Source: an uncultured Anaerolineae bacterium (GTDB lineage: Bacteria > Chloroflexota > Anaerolineae > Anaerolineales > Villigracilaceae). From it: a DNA stretch of 38,953 nucleotides. Below are positions 27,027 through 34,750 of this stretch, piece by piece; positions within the stretch are counted from its first letter, which is position 1, and each line of letters begins with the position of its first letter. The notes beneath the pieces were generated by a model, which did no database searches, was not told the origin of the DNA, and was given only the letters and a program-made list of their open reading frames with translations. The translations under genes and the position numbers were made by a program. The stretch spans positions 5,001 to 43,953 of the forward strand of contig CAIWAX010000121.1 in the NCBI GenBank assembly GCA_903910795.1. The letters run 5' to 3'.

Positions 27027-28019
27027 ATGTATAAGAAAATAATGTTTTGGGTGCTGACGCTTGCGCTGCTGGCGGGCTGTGCTGCCCCAACTACACCCGT
27101 GCCTACGGCAACCGCCAACCCGGTTATCCATGTCAAACTGCCGATGGGTTACATCCCTAATGTGCAGTTTGCGCCATTTTACATGGCGGTTGAACGCGGC
27201 TATTTCAAGGACGCTGGCATCGAGGTCGAGTTTGATTACGCCAACGAGACCGACGGCGTGGCGCTGGTGGGTGCCAACACCCTGCAGTTTTCGCTGGTTT
27301 CGGGCGAACAGGTGCTGATGGCGCGCGCCCAGGGGCTGCCGGTAGTGTATGTGGCAGCCTGGTATCAAAAATACCCGGTTTCCATTATCTCCATGTCTGA
27401 TCAAAACATCAAAAGCCCCGCCGATCTGCGCGGCAAGAAAATCGGTTTACCAGGCCTGTATGGGGCCAACTATGTGGGCCTGCGCGCCCTGTTATATGCC
27501 GCCGGGCTGGGTGAAAAAGATGTGACTCTCGATTCAATTGGCTACACCCAGGTTGAAGCGCTGGCAACCGGGCGCGAACAGTCCATTGTCGGGTATGCCG
27601 CCAATGAACCGGTCATTCTGCGCTCCAAGGGTTACGCAGTGGATGAAGTGCGCGTGGCTGATTTCGTCCAACTGGCATCCAACGGCATCCTTACGAACGA
27701 AACCACCATTGCCCGGAACCCGGCGCTGGTGCGCGGCTTTGTAGAGGCTTTTTTGCACGGTTTGCAAGATACGATTGACGACCCAGACGGCGCCTACACC
27801 ATCAGCAAAAAATATGTCCAAAACCTGGATCAGGCTGACCCTCTGGTGCAGAAGCAGGTGCTGGGTACTTCCATCGAACAATGGCGCGCACCGGTGCTCG
27901 GGTATTCAGACCCGGCGGCCTGGGATAACATGCAAAAAGTTCTGCTCAACATGAAGTTATACACTGACCCGCTGGATCTCAAAAAAGCCTACACGAACAG
28001 CTTCCTGCCAACCAAATGA
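27027..28019 (+). CDS. ribY: Substrate-binding lipoprotein, THI5/NMT1-like, predicted RibY
   Basis: The 330-residue product starts with a lipoprotein signal (MYKKIMFWVLTLALLAGC, lipobox LLAGC), then a Thr/Pro linker, and a periplasmic binding domain of the NMT1/THI5 type (VKLPMGYIPNVQFAPFYMAVERGYF; VGANTLQFSLVSGEQVL; GKKIGLPGLYGANYVGLRALLYAAGL). Related proteins bind thiamine precursors, taurine or riboflavin; the FMN riboswitch points to a flavin. GGAG lies seven bases before the ATG at 27027, so the in-frame ATG at 27009 is not used. ATGA overlap with the next gene. Confidence 0.9.
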   Translation: MYKKIMFWVLTLALLAGCAAPTTPVPTATANPVIHVKLPMGYIPNVQFAPFYMAVERGYFKDAGIEVEFDYANETDGVALVGANTLQFSLVSGEQVLMARAQGLPVVYVAAWYQKYPVSIISMSDQNIKSPADLRGKKIGLPGLYGANYVGLRALLYAAGLGEKDVTLDSIGYTQVEALATGREQSIVGYAANEPVILRSKGYAVDEVRVADFVQLASNGILTNETTIARNPALVRGFVEAFLHGLQDTIDDPDGAYTISKKYVQNLDQADPLVQKQVLGTSIEQWRAPVLGYSDPAAWDNMQKVLLNMKLYTDPLDLKKAYTNSFLPTK

Positions 28020-28771
28020 CCAACGATACCCGCCAGCCAGTTGTATCTGTCCGCAGCCTGAGTGCCACCTTCCCGGATGGCAACGGTGGGCTGCATGCGC
28101 TGGGGGCTGTCAGCTTTGTGGTACATCCACAAGAGTTTGTGTGCGTGCTGGGCCCATCGGGCAGTGGGAAAAGCACCCTGCTGCGTATATTGGCCGGGCT
28201 GCTGCCGCCCACCAGCGGAGAGATCAACTTCGAAGGTCACCACCAGCCGCGCATCGGGTTTGTTTTTCAACAGGCCAACCTGATGCCCTGGCGGACTGTA
28301 AGTCAAAATATCATGCTGCCGCTCGAAGTGGAAAAAGTTCCGTATGAGGAAGCCTGTCAAAAGGCCCAGAAATTGATCGAACTGGTTGGTTTGGATGGTT
28401 TTGAAAAGGCGTTGCCCCGCGATCTGTCAGGCGGCATGGCGCAGCGCGTGGCGCTGGCCCGCGCGCTGGTTCATGATCCCGATATCCTGCTGCTGGATGA
28501 GCCGTTTGGCTCGCTAGACGCGCTGACCCGCGAGCGCATGTGGACGGAGCTGTCGCGCATCTGGCAGGCCGACCAGAAGACGGTCATCATGGTGACCCAT
28601 TCGATCGGGGAGGCTTTGTTCCTGGCCGATCGCGTGCTGGTGCTGACAGCCCGCCCCGGTCGCATCAAGCTGGATCTACCTGTGGATTTGCCGCGTCCGC
28701 GCGAGGAAGAGATGCGCTACACGCAGCATTTTGGCCGCCTGGCGCGCAGGTTGAAGGATGCGATTGAATGA
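28016..28771 (+). CDS. ABC transporter ATP-binding protein of the flavin importer
   Basis: The 251-residue ATPase has Walker A GPSGSGKST (about 44-52), Q-loop VFQQANLMPW, signature LSGGMAQRVALARAL (about 137-151), Walker B DILLLDEPFGSLD and the H-loop MVTHSIGEA. It is closest in style to the SsuB/NrtD/ThiZ type that powers NMT1-family importers. The start ATG overlaps the ribY stop by four bases. RibXY systems are often described without their own ATPase gene adjacent; here all three parts are together. Confidence 0.93.
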   Translation: MTNDTRQPVVSVRSLSATFPDGNGGLHALGAVSFVVHPQEFVCVLGPSGSGKSTLLRILAGLLPPTSGEINFEGHHQPRIGFVFQQANLMPWRTVSQNIMLPLEVEKVPYEEACQKAQKLIELVGLDGFEKALPRDLSGGMAQRVALARALVHDPDILLLDEPFGSLDALTRERMWTELSRIWQADQKTVIMVTHSIGEALFLADRVLVLTARPGRIKLDLPVDLPRPREEEMRYTQHFGRLARRLKDAIE

Positions 28772-28892
28772 TATAAAATATTAACGCAAAGATGCAAGGG
28801 GGCGAAGCCGCAAAGATTCTTTCCTGTTCAATAAACCATTTGCCCGTATATTTTTATTTATTTTGCGTCTTTGCTGCTTTGCTTTGAATCTT
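28772..28892. repeat. Intergenic foldback tract of CGCAAAG/CTTTGCG words
   Basis: AACGCAAAGATGCAAG (28783-28798) and CCGCAAAG (28809-28816) face TTTTGCGTCTTTGCTGCTTTGC (written in parts, 28860-28881) on the other side of an AT-rich centre. Of the same style as tracts at 2265-2370 and 17430-17510. It lies between convergent genes and no conventional terminator was found there. Confidence 0.5.
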
Positions 28893-30251
28893 TTATTCCC
28901 CGGCTCGCACAAAATCCATATATCTTGTGCGGCGGTCGATGAACTCCTGATAATCCCGGGAGGCACTGAACTCGGCCTCGGCCATCAAGGCGTTGATTTC
29001 ATGCACCCGGCTGCCCAGCAGTTTTATCAAGCGGGCATCCAGCAGACCCTTGCGAGCCATATCATTCATTACATCCATGACATCAATGTCATTTCTGGCA
29101 GAGCGGTAGGGGCGGTCTTCCGATACTGCGGTGAACACATCCGCGATGGCGATGATGCGCGAGCCGGTGGTCAATTCCTCGCCCTTAAGCTGGTAAGGGT
29201 AACCGCTGCCATCCAAACGCTCGTGGTGATAGGAACTCCAGACCCGCACATTCTCAAAAACGCCGATACGCTTCAAAATGTGGTTGGTGTAGTAGGCATG
29301 GTGACGCATGACCGCGGATTCTTCTGTCGACAATGCGGCGGGTTTATCGAGAATTTCCAGCGGCACGCACAGCTTGCCAATATCGTGCAGATAACCGCAC
29401 AATGAGATCAGGCGCTGATCCAGCATCGAAAAACCGGACAGTTCGGCCAGCGCCTGACCGCAAACCGCCACACGGCTGGAATGGGTGGCAGTAAAGGGGC
29501 TTTTGAAATCAACCAGGCGGCAGAAAAAGCGCGAGAGCTCCAAAAATTCAGCGCCTTCCAGCGAAATCACATCCCAATCCAGGTCATTCCACAGGGCGAT
29601 ATCCGCGCTGGGCGAAACCATGTCAAACCAGATAAAATCCTTTTCGGCCAGGCGCAGGAAGGCATCGACCACTTCCGGCATGAAATCATCCCCCGATTTA
29701 CGCTTGACCCGGTTGGTAATGCTCCTGACCTGCGAAAGCACTTCCTTGCGCGGGTCAATCTGCACCGCCACGCGCTCGGCCAGATGCAGGATATGGCTTT
29801 CCACCGGCACAGACAGCCCCATGTTGAGCTTTCCAGCGCCGTCATTCCAATTGACATGGTGAAACCGGACAATCTCAGCAGCCAGGGCAAAGGCCGGGTA
29901 GTTGGAGATAAGCAAGTAGCCCACTTCAGCATGCACAGCGGACACTTCGTTATGCGTAGCATACACTGCGTTATGCGCAGCATACACTGCGTTATGATCG
30001 GCAGAGACTTTTGTATCAAAATTGAGCAGGTTCAGGCGCTCTTTGAGGGCAGTCGCGCCGATATCATGTAGCGCCGCGGCAATAGCCAGCTCCTTGCAGC
30101 GCGCCACAGGCAACCCAAACTGGCGGCCAAGCTGGTACGCCAGGTAGGCTGTGCGCCTGTGATGATCAGCCAACTGCGGGCTGATCGAATCGACTGCATC
30201 CGAAATGCAGAGGATCAGGTCAAAAACCGGGGATTTCAGTTTATAAGACAT
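28893..30251 (-). CDS. Two-HD-domain protein with C-terminal HD-GYP, probable cyclic-di-GMP phosphodiesterase
   Basis: The 452-residue protein has an N-terminal HD domain (HHRRTAYLAYQLG, AAALHDIG, about 28-160) and a C-terminal HD-GYP domain (about 240-420) with YLHDIGKL, MRHHAYYTNHILKR, the signature HHERLDGSGYPYQLKG and the DVFTAVSEDRPYR motif, so the catalytic residues of HD-GYP phosphodiesterases are present. Residues about 86-107 are three in-frame copies of the local 21-bp repeat (HNAVYAA, HNAVYAT, HNEVSAV) inserted between the AAALHDIG region and the native HAEVGYLL motif. The gene begins 16 bases after sdhB and is probably the last gene of the sdh operon. Confidence 0.9.
   Translation of the reverse strand: MSYKLKSPVFDLILCISDAVDSISPQLADHHRRTAYLAYQLGRQFGLPVARCKELAIAAALHDIGATALKERLNLLNFDTKVSADHNAVYAAHNAVYATHNEVSAVHAEVGYLLISNYPAFALAAEIVRFHHVNWNDGAGKLNMGLSVPVESHILHLAERVAVQIDPRKEVLSQVRSITNRVKRKSGDDFMPEVVDAFLRLAEKDFIWFDMVSPSADIALWNDLDWDVISLEGAEFLELSRFFCRLVDFKSPFTATHSSRVAVCGQALAELSGFSMLDQRLISLCGYLHDIGKLCVPLEILDKPAALSTEESAVMRHHAYYTNHILKRIGVFENVRVWSSYHHERLDGSGYPYQLKGEELTTGSRIIAIADVFTAVSEDRPYRSARNDIDVMDVMNDMARKGLLDARLIKLLGSRVHEINALMAEAEFSASRDYQEFIDRRTRYMDFVRAGE
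29933..29995 (+). repeat. Three tandem 21-bp repeats inside the HD-GYP gene
   Basis: Copies at 29933-29953, 29954-29974 and 29975-29995 share the core ATACACTKCGTTAT (the first has GGACAC). They are in the same orientation on the plus strand as all other copies. On the coding (minus) strand they read in frame as 7-residue units, so they lengthen the protein by 21 residues without a frameshift. Confidence 0.95.
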
Positions 30252-30267
30252 ACACCAGGAAGGCTGT

Positions 30268-30975
30268 TCAGTCCAATTTACCGGTTATCATGGCCAGTTT
30301 TATCTCGCCAATGGCCTTTGTGATCTGGATTTCGCGCGGGCAGGCCATCGTGCAGTTGTAGACGGTATGGCAGCGCGCCACACCGTTGGTTTCGCTGAGG
30401 ATGTGCAGGCGCTCAGAAGCAGCTTCATCGCGGCTGTCGAAAATAAAGCGGTGGGCGGTGACAAACGCGGCCGGGCCGAGGTAGGTTTCACTGCCCCAGA
30501 AAGACGGGCAGGAGGTGGTGCAGGCCGCACACAGAACGCACTTGGTGGTCTCATCGAAACGCGCGCGCTGTTCGATGGTTTGCAGGCGTTCCTTGCCATC
30601 CGCGGGCAACGGACTATCATTAATGAAATAGGGTAAAACCGTTTTATAGTTGTCAAAAAACGGTTTCATATCCACAATCAAATCCTTGATGACTTTCAGG
30701 CCAAGCAAGGGTTCCACCGTGATCTTTGCGCCAGTGTCGCGCACCAGGGTCTTGCAGGCCAGTTGATTGCGTCCATTGATGCGCAGCGCGTCCGACCCGC
30801 AGACACCATGTGCACACGAGCGCCGGAAAGAGAGCGTGCCATCCACGTGACCCTTCACCTTCTCCAGCAAGTCCAGGATGCGGTCAGTCTCGGGGGCATC
30901 GAGCGTATAGGTCTCGTAATGCCACTTCTTATCCACTTCGGGATTGAAACGGAAGATCTTCAGGGTGACTTGCAT
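30268..30975 (-). CDS. sdhB: Succinate dehydrogenase iron-sulfur subunit
   Basis: The 235-residue subunit has all three cluster motifs: [2Fe-2S] CAHGVCGSDALRINGRNQLAC (two parts, CAHGVCGSD at about 59 and the last Cys near 79), [4Fe-4S] CVLCAACTTSCP (about 151-162) and [3Fe-4S]-type CHTVYNCTMACP (about 206-217). It passes electrons from the SdhA FAD to the quinone site. It is transcribed after sdhA with a 51-base gap containing a strong hairpin. Confidence 0.96.
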   Translation of the reverse strand: MQVTLKIFRFNPEVDKKWHYETYTLDAPETDRILDLLEKVKGHVDGTLSFRRSCAHGVCGSDALRINGRNQLACKTLVRDTGAKITVEPLLGLKVIKDLIVDMKPFFDNYKTVLPYFINDSPLPADGKERLQTIEQRARFDETTKCVLCAACTTSCPSFWGSETYLGPAAFVTAHRFIFDSRDEAASERLHILSETNGVARCHTVYNCTMACPREIQITKAIGEIKLAMITGKLD

Positions 30976-30996
30976 CTTCGCCTCTACTTTAGAATT

Positions 30997-31017
30997 GGGC
31001 GCAGCAACACTGCGCCC
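30997..31017. other. Intercistronic hairpin between sdhA and sdhB
   Basis: GGGCGCAG (30997-31004) and CTGCGCCC (31010-31017) form a perfect 8-bp GC-rich stem with a five-base loop and no T-run. It could stabilise or separate the sdhA and sdhB parts of the message. Confidence 0.8.
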
Positions 31018-31026
31018 CTACGATTA

Positions 31027-32817
31027 TTAATAAACGCGCACTTTGGGTTGATATTTGGTGACCGTGACCGGCTTGTAACTGATCTTGAGCTCATCTGCCT
31101 GCTTAACAACCAGGGTGTGCTTCATCCATTCTTTGTCATCACGGTTGGGATAATCCTCGCGCGAATGGCCGCCGCGGGATTCCTTGCGGTTCAGGGCGCT
31201 GACCGCGATCACTTCGGCCAGTTCGAGCATGTTGCCCAATTCCCAGGCATTGATCAATTCGGTGTTAAAAATCTTGCCGGTATCGGTCACCTTGACGTTC
31301 GCGTAACGTTGCTTCAATTCGCGCACCTTCTCGATGGCAACCAGCATGTCCTTTTCGGTGCGGTAAATGCCGACCAGGTCAAACATGATCTTTTTCATCT
31401 CGGTTGAGATGTCGTACACATTTTCCTTGCCGGTGGCGTGGCGCAGGGCGTCAAACTGCGAGCGGGCCGCGGCCTCCGGCTGCTTGGGAAGACTTTCAAA
31501 CTCGACCCCATTGGCGTACTCGGCCGCGCGCAGACCGGCGTGCTTGCCAAAGACAACCAGGTCAAGCAGCGAGTTGGTTCCCAAACGGTTACCGCCATGC
31601 ACAGAAACACAGGCACATTCACCGGCCGCGTACAGTCCGGGGAAGGGTGTCTGTTTGTCATCGATCACCACTTCGCCGTACTTGTTGGTGGGGATGCCGC
31701 CCATGGTGTAATGCGCGGTCGGCTGGATGGGCATCATCTGGGTCACAGGATCAACACCCAGATACACCCGGCAGAAATCAATGATATCGGGCAGCTTTTG
31801 CAAGATCTGCTCGCCTGTCACAGTGTATTTGGAACCGTCCGGGTTGGTGCGGCCGTCCAGTTCAGCAATGCGGTTGACAGTCTCGGGGCGGACATCCAGG
31901 TAGACATAGTTGGAGCCGTTGATGCCGCGACCTTCGCGGATTTCGGTATAGATGGCGCGGCTGACCACATCACGTGAGGCCAGATCCTTGACCGTAGGGG
32001 CATATTTGGGCATGAAGCGCTCGCCCTTGCCGTTGATCAACACACCCCCGTCGCCGCGCACACCCTCGGTGATCAGAATGCCGAGTTTATAGATACCGGT
32101 CGGGTGGAATTGGAAGAATTCCATATCTTCCAACGGCAGACCCTTGCGCAGGAGCATGGCCGCGCCGTCACCGGTATAGGCGTAAGCGTTGGAAGTGACT
32201 TCAAAGATGCGTCCGTGCCCACCAGTGGCAAAGATGACGGCTTTGGCGTGAAAGGTATGTAGTTCGCCGGTGGCAAGTTCAATCGCCACCACGCCCACGG
32301 CCCGGCCATTTTCGATCAGCAGGTCAATCGCCTGGTATTCATCGAAAAAGTTGACCTTGTTCTTCAGGCACTGCTGGTACAGGGTTTGCAAAATCATGTG
32401 ACCGGTACGGTCGGCGGCATGACAGGCGCGCCTGACCGGCTTGCCGGTTTCGTTGTTGGTATGACCGCCGAAGAAGCGTTGTGAAATGCGGCCTTCGGGC
32501 GTGCGGTCAAAGGGCAGGCCCATATGTTCCAGTTCCAGGATGGCTTGCGGCGCTTCCTCGCACATGAACTGAATCGCGTCCTGGTCGCCGAGATAATCGG
32601 AGCCCTTGATGGAGTCATAGGTATGCCACTCGATGCGGTCTTCTTCCAGGTTGCCAAGCGCGGCGCTGATGCCGCCCTGGGCTGCGCCGGTATGCGAACG
32701 TGTGGGGTACAACTTGCTGATAACAGCCGTTTTGGCGGTGCGCGAAGCATACAGGCCCGCCATCAAACCAGCGCCGCCCGCGCCTACTACAATCACATCA
32801 AATTGATGAGCATTCAT
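31027..32817 (-). CDS. sdhA: Succinate dehydrogenase flavoprotein subunit
   Basis: The 596-residue protein starts [21 protein letters not shown] (dinucleotide fold, FAD), with [18 protein letters not shown] (His for covalent FAD), [26 protein letters not shown] (split: [11 protein letters not shown] and [10 protein letters not shown]), [14 protein letters not shown] with active-site His, and [20 protein letters not shown]. It oxidises succinate to fumarate. The ATG at 32817 is chosen over in-frame upstream starts at 32829 and 32841, because those add residues encoded by the repeat/spacer and AGGATGG precedes 32817. Confidence 0.97.
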   Translation of the reverse strand: MNAHQFDVIVVGAGGAGLMAGLYASRTAKTAVISKLYPTRSHTGAAQGGISAALGNLEEDRIEWHTYDSIKGSDYLGDQDAIQFMCEEAPQAILELEHMGLPFDRTPEGRISQRFFGGHTNNETGKPVRRACHAADRTGHMILQTLYQQCLKNKVNFFDEYQAIDLLIENGRAVGVVAIELATGELHTFHAKAVIFATGGHGRIFEVTSNAYAYTGDGAAMLLRKGLPLEDMEFFQFHPTGIYKLGILITEGVRGDGGVLINGKGERFMPKYAPTVKDLASRDVVSRAIYTEIREGRGINGSNYVYLDVRPETVNRIAELDGRTNPDGSKYTVTGEQILQKLPDIIDFCRVYLGVDPVTQMMPIQPTAHYTMGGIPTNKYGEVVIDDKQTPFPGLYAAGECACVSVHGGNRLGTNSLLDLVVFGKHAGLRAAEYANGVEFESLPKQPEAAARSQFDALRHATGKENVYDISTEMKKIMFDLVGIYRTEKDMLVAIEKVRELKQRYANVKVTDTGKIFNTELINAWELGNMLELAEVIAVSALNRKESRGGHSREDYPNRDDKEWMKHTLVVKQADELKISYKPVTVTKYQPKVRVY

Positions 32818-32837
32818 ACTTTCAACCATCCTAATAT

Positions 32838-32858
32838 GCACAGCATATACTTCGTTAT
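32838..32858 (+). repeat. 21-bp repeat, single copy at the sdhD-sdhA junction
   Basis: One copy (one difference from consensus: TATAC for TACAC) lies between sdhD and sdhA. The TAA stop codon of sdhD (32855-32857) is part of the repeat itself. Confidence 0.93.
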
Positions 32859-33274
32859 GCCCAGATAACCATCAGGCCAATCGGGCCCATTACAACCATC
32901 ACCACAATGCTGAGAAAACGGACAATTTTGCGGCCAGTGGCGCCAGCAATGTAATCATCACAGACTACCACCAAACCGTGGACACCGTGCGCCATAGCCA
33001 GCAAGTACAGCAGGCTGGCGGAAACCTTCCAGAAGGGGTTCGACCACATCGAAAGATCGAGCACATTGGTGTTTTGAACATGCGTGGTGTTGGGCATAAA
33101 ACTCCAGCGCATCAGATCAGCCATGTTCATCTGAGTGCGGGCGCCCATGATCAGCGCGCCGATGGCGCCCATCAGGATGAAGGCATACATTCCCAGCGCC
33201 GAAAGACGCGTAAAGAGCCACATCAGGGTTTCAAAATTCAGCCCGCGTTTATTGAGGGGTAAGGTTCGTCTCAT
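32855..33274 (-). CDS. sdhD: Succinate dehydrogenase membrane anchor subunit
   Basis: A 139-residue membrane protein with three helices (about 20-42, 80-105 and 115-138). [14 protein letters not shown] carries histidine(s) of the kind that bind heme b or the quinone site in anchor subunits. Its place between sdhC and sdhA, and co-directional transcription six bases after sdhC, support the assignment; anchors are poorly conserved, so C and D naming is by order. The stop codon is supplied by a 21-bp repeat copy. Confidence 0.88.
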   Translation of the reverse strand: MRRTLPLNKRGLNFETLMWLFTRLSALGMYAFILMGAIGALIMGARTQMNMADLMRWSFMPNTTHVQNTNVLDLSMWSNPFWKVSASLLYLLAMAHGVHGLVVVCDDYIAGATGRKIVRFLSIVVMVVMGPIGLMVIWA

Positions 33275-33280
33275 GGCTGC

Positions 33281-33655
33281 TTATCCTCCCAGCGCAGTGT
33301 GAATGATGACATAGACAGCAATCAGATAGAGCGGGATGAAAACCGCGAATTCGATCCAGATGGCTTCGCGCTGGTGTTCGATCAGCGGCGGCCACAAATC
33401 CAGGATGGTGATCCGCAGGCCGTTGATGGCGTGGAACGTGGCGCAGAAAAATATAATGATCTGGAAGATCCAGCTCTCATACACGACATTCCCGGCATGA
33501 CCGAGCTGTCCGCCGATAAATGAGGACAGGATGTGGGTACCTACAAAAACTACAATGCCCAGTCCACCGATGCGGTGCAGTACAAAGGTCAACATAGGTT
33601 CCCTGCCTTTATACTGCAGCCCGGTGTTCAGGCTGACATTCCTATTCAAGCCCAT
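33281..33655 (-). CDS. sdhC: Succinate dehydrogenase cytochrome b subunit
   Basis: The 124-residue protein has three helices and the SdhC signatures LHRIGGLGIVVFVGTHI (SxxxHR-like quinone-site segment and heme-side His) and FHAINGLRITILD. It anchors the complex and binds heme b. AGGAGG seven bases before the ATG at 33655. First gene of the sdhCDAB-HD-GYP operon. The promoter is not obvious; the leader contains the four-copy 21-bp repeat array. Confidence 0.92.
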   Translation of the reverse strand: MGLNRNVSLNTGLQYKGREPMLTFVLHRIGGLGIVVFVGTHILSSFIGGQLGHAGNVVYESWIFQIIIFFCATFHAINGLRITILDLWPPLIEHQREAIWIEFAVFIPLYLIAVYVIIHTALGG

Positions 33656-33694
33656 CTATACCTCCTGGAGAAAATCGATCATTCCGATCAATTT

Positions 33695-33778
33695 GCACAG
33701 CATACACTGCGTTATGCACAGCATACACTGCGTTATGCACAGCATACACTGCGTTATGCACAGCATACACTTCGTTAT
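33695..33778 (+). repeat. Array of four tandem 21-bp repeats
   Basis: Four copies at 33695, 33716, 33737 and 33758, identical except that the last has TTCG instead of TGCG. No spacers. Adjacent units create TATGCACAGCATA, a 5-3-5 perfect palindrome at each junction, and each unit has GCATA...TATGC ends, so the array can fold as successive hairpins. It lies 40 bases ahead of sdhC, so it is probably in the sdh leader. Confidence 0.97.
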
Positions 33779-33927
33779 TGCGATCCCGTACTGAAACCGG
33801 GATATCCATACTGACCATGGGGATTATATCCCAATCAAATACCGGGATTATTCCATTATCTCATTTGTTAATCAGACATTCAACGTGACAAAACTCATGG
33901 ATTATGAGTTCGTTATTCGGACGAAAT

Positions 33928-33948
33928 GCACAACATACACTTCGTTAT
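33928..33948 (+). repeat. 21-bp repeat, single copy
   Basis: One difference from the TTCG form of the consensus (CAACATAC for CAGCATAC). A partial relative (GAGTTCGTTAT) is just upstream at 33906-33916. Confidence 0.9.
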
Positions 33949-34089
33949 CGCCATAAACCGGCGAAATCCGGAAGCCTAGCGTAGGAAGGGTGATAAGAAA
34001 GTGACAATCATCATCTCGATTTCATTCCACACATCCTATAATAATACGCACAATGACCTTTATAATCCAATTATTCTGAGTGTCGATGT

Positions 34090-34110
34090 CCACAGGATAC
34101 ACTTCGTTAT
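34090..34110 (+). repeat. 21-bp repeat, divergent copy
   Basis: Nineteen of 21 bases match; the differences are in the first part (CCACAGG), while the ATACACTTCGTTAT core is intact. Confidence 0.88.
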
Positions 34111-34155
34111 TCACAATTCTAATCCATTTTTTCAGAAGCGATTACAATTCCTGAT

Positions 34156-34197
34156 GCACAGCATACACTTCGTTATGCACAGCATACACTTCGTTGT
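34156..34197 (+). repeat. Two tandem 21-bp repeats ahead of qcrA
   Basis: Copies at 34156-34176 (perfect TTCG form) and 34177-34197 (ends GTTGT). They end about 50 bases before the qcrA start and are likely in the qcr leader. Confidence 0.95.
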
Positions 34198-34250
34198 AAG
34201 GCGCTCGCAGGAGCTGCGACCAGCATAAAACAGTGCCAGAGGAGGCATGC

Positions 34251-34748
34251 ATGTCAGGTTCGAACCACCTCAGCCGCCGTGACTTCATGAAAGTCACGAC
34301 AGGCGTCATCGGAGGCATTATCACCGTTGTAATCGGGGCGCCAGTCATCGATTATCTGGTCGACCCGGCCCTGCGCGCAGGCGCAAAAGAAGCCTGGATC
34401 CCGATTGGGAAGCTCGACTCCATCCCGATCGATAAACCCACCCCGTTTGCGTTCACCCGCACACAGGTTAACGGTTGGGAGAGAACCGGCACCAGCTTTG
34501 GCGGATTCATCATCCGCCGCTCAGCCGACCCGAAGGATATTTTGATCCTTTCGAGCCGTTGCACGCACCTGGGTTGCAGTGTCAACTGGCACGCAGATGC
34601 CAACGAATTCATCTGCCCCTGCCACGATGCCAAATTCAGCAAAGAGGGCAAGGTGCTGGATGGCCCGCCTCCCAAACCCCTCAACCAATACACCGATTTC
34701 AAGGTGGACGGCGACGGCAATCTGCTCATTTTCTTTAAGGAAGGCTAA
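34251..34748 (+). CDS. qcrA: Rieske iron-sulfur protein of menaquinol:cytochrome c reductase
   Basis: The 165-residue protein has a twin-arginine motif (SRRDFMK, about 9-15) followed by a hydrophobic anchor, then a Rieske domain with both [2Fe-2S] ligand boxes: CTHLGC and CPCHDAKFS (usual CPCHGS, here Asp). It takes electrons from quinol to cytochrome c. GAGGAGG lies just before the ATG at 34251; an in-frame GTG at 34233 overlaps that site and is rejected. Length matches QcrA of Bacillus. Two bases separate it from qcrB. Confidence 0.95.
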   Translation: MSGSNHLSRRDFMKVTTGVIGGIITVVIGAPVIDYLVDPALRAGAKEAWIPIGKLDSIPIDKPTPFAFTRTQVNGWERTGTSFGGFIIRRSADPKDILILSSRCTHLGCSVNWHADANEFICPCHDAKFSKEGKVLDGPPPKPLNQYTDFKVDGDGNLLIFFKEG

Positions 34749-34750
34749 GC

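Larger units (their letters stand above)
33656..34250. other. Divergent sdh/qcr intergenic region with eight 21-bp repeats
   Basis: This 595-base region must hold the promoters for both operons. Eight full-length repeat copies lie here: four in tandem (33695-33778), and singles or a pair at 33928, 34090 and 34156-34197. A TATAAT at 34037 (plus) and another at 33823-33828 (minus) lack a good -35 partner, so I do not call promoters. ORFs here reflect only the repeats and are not genes. Confidence 0.8.

Noticed and set aside
33695-33778. CRISPR array
   Set aside because: Units are directly abutting 21-mers with no unique spacers, and no cas genes are in the window.
33531-33814. Short ORFs encoding HSIHCVM repeats
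   Set aside because: They arise from the 21-bp DNA repeat being open on both strands; no ribosome-binding site or family support.
34000-34042. qcr promoter using TATAAT at 34037
   Set aside because: No -35 box at 15-19 bases upstream; the nearest TTGACA-like word (GTGACA, 34001) is 30 bases away.
33695-34197. loxP-like recombination sites (CTTCGTTAT/ATAACGAAG words)
   Set aside because: The repeat shares only short words with loxP; it lacks the 13-8-13 geometry and no tyrosine recombinase gene is present.
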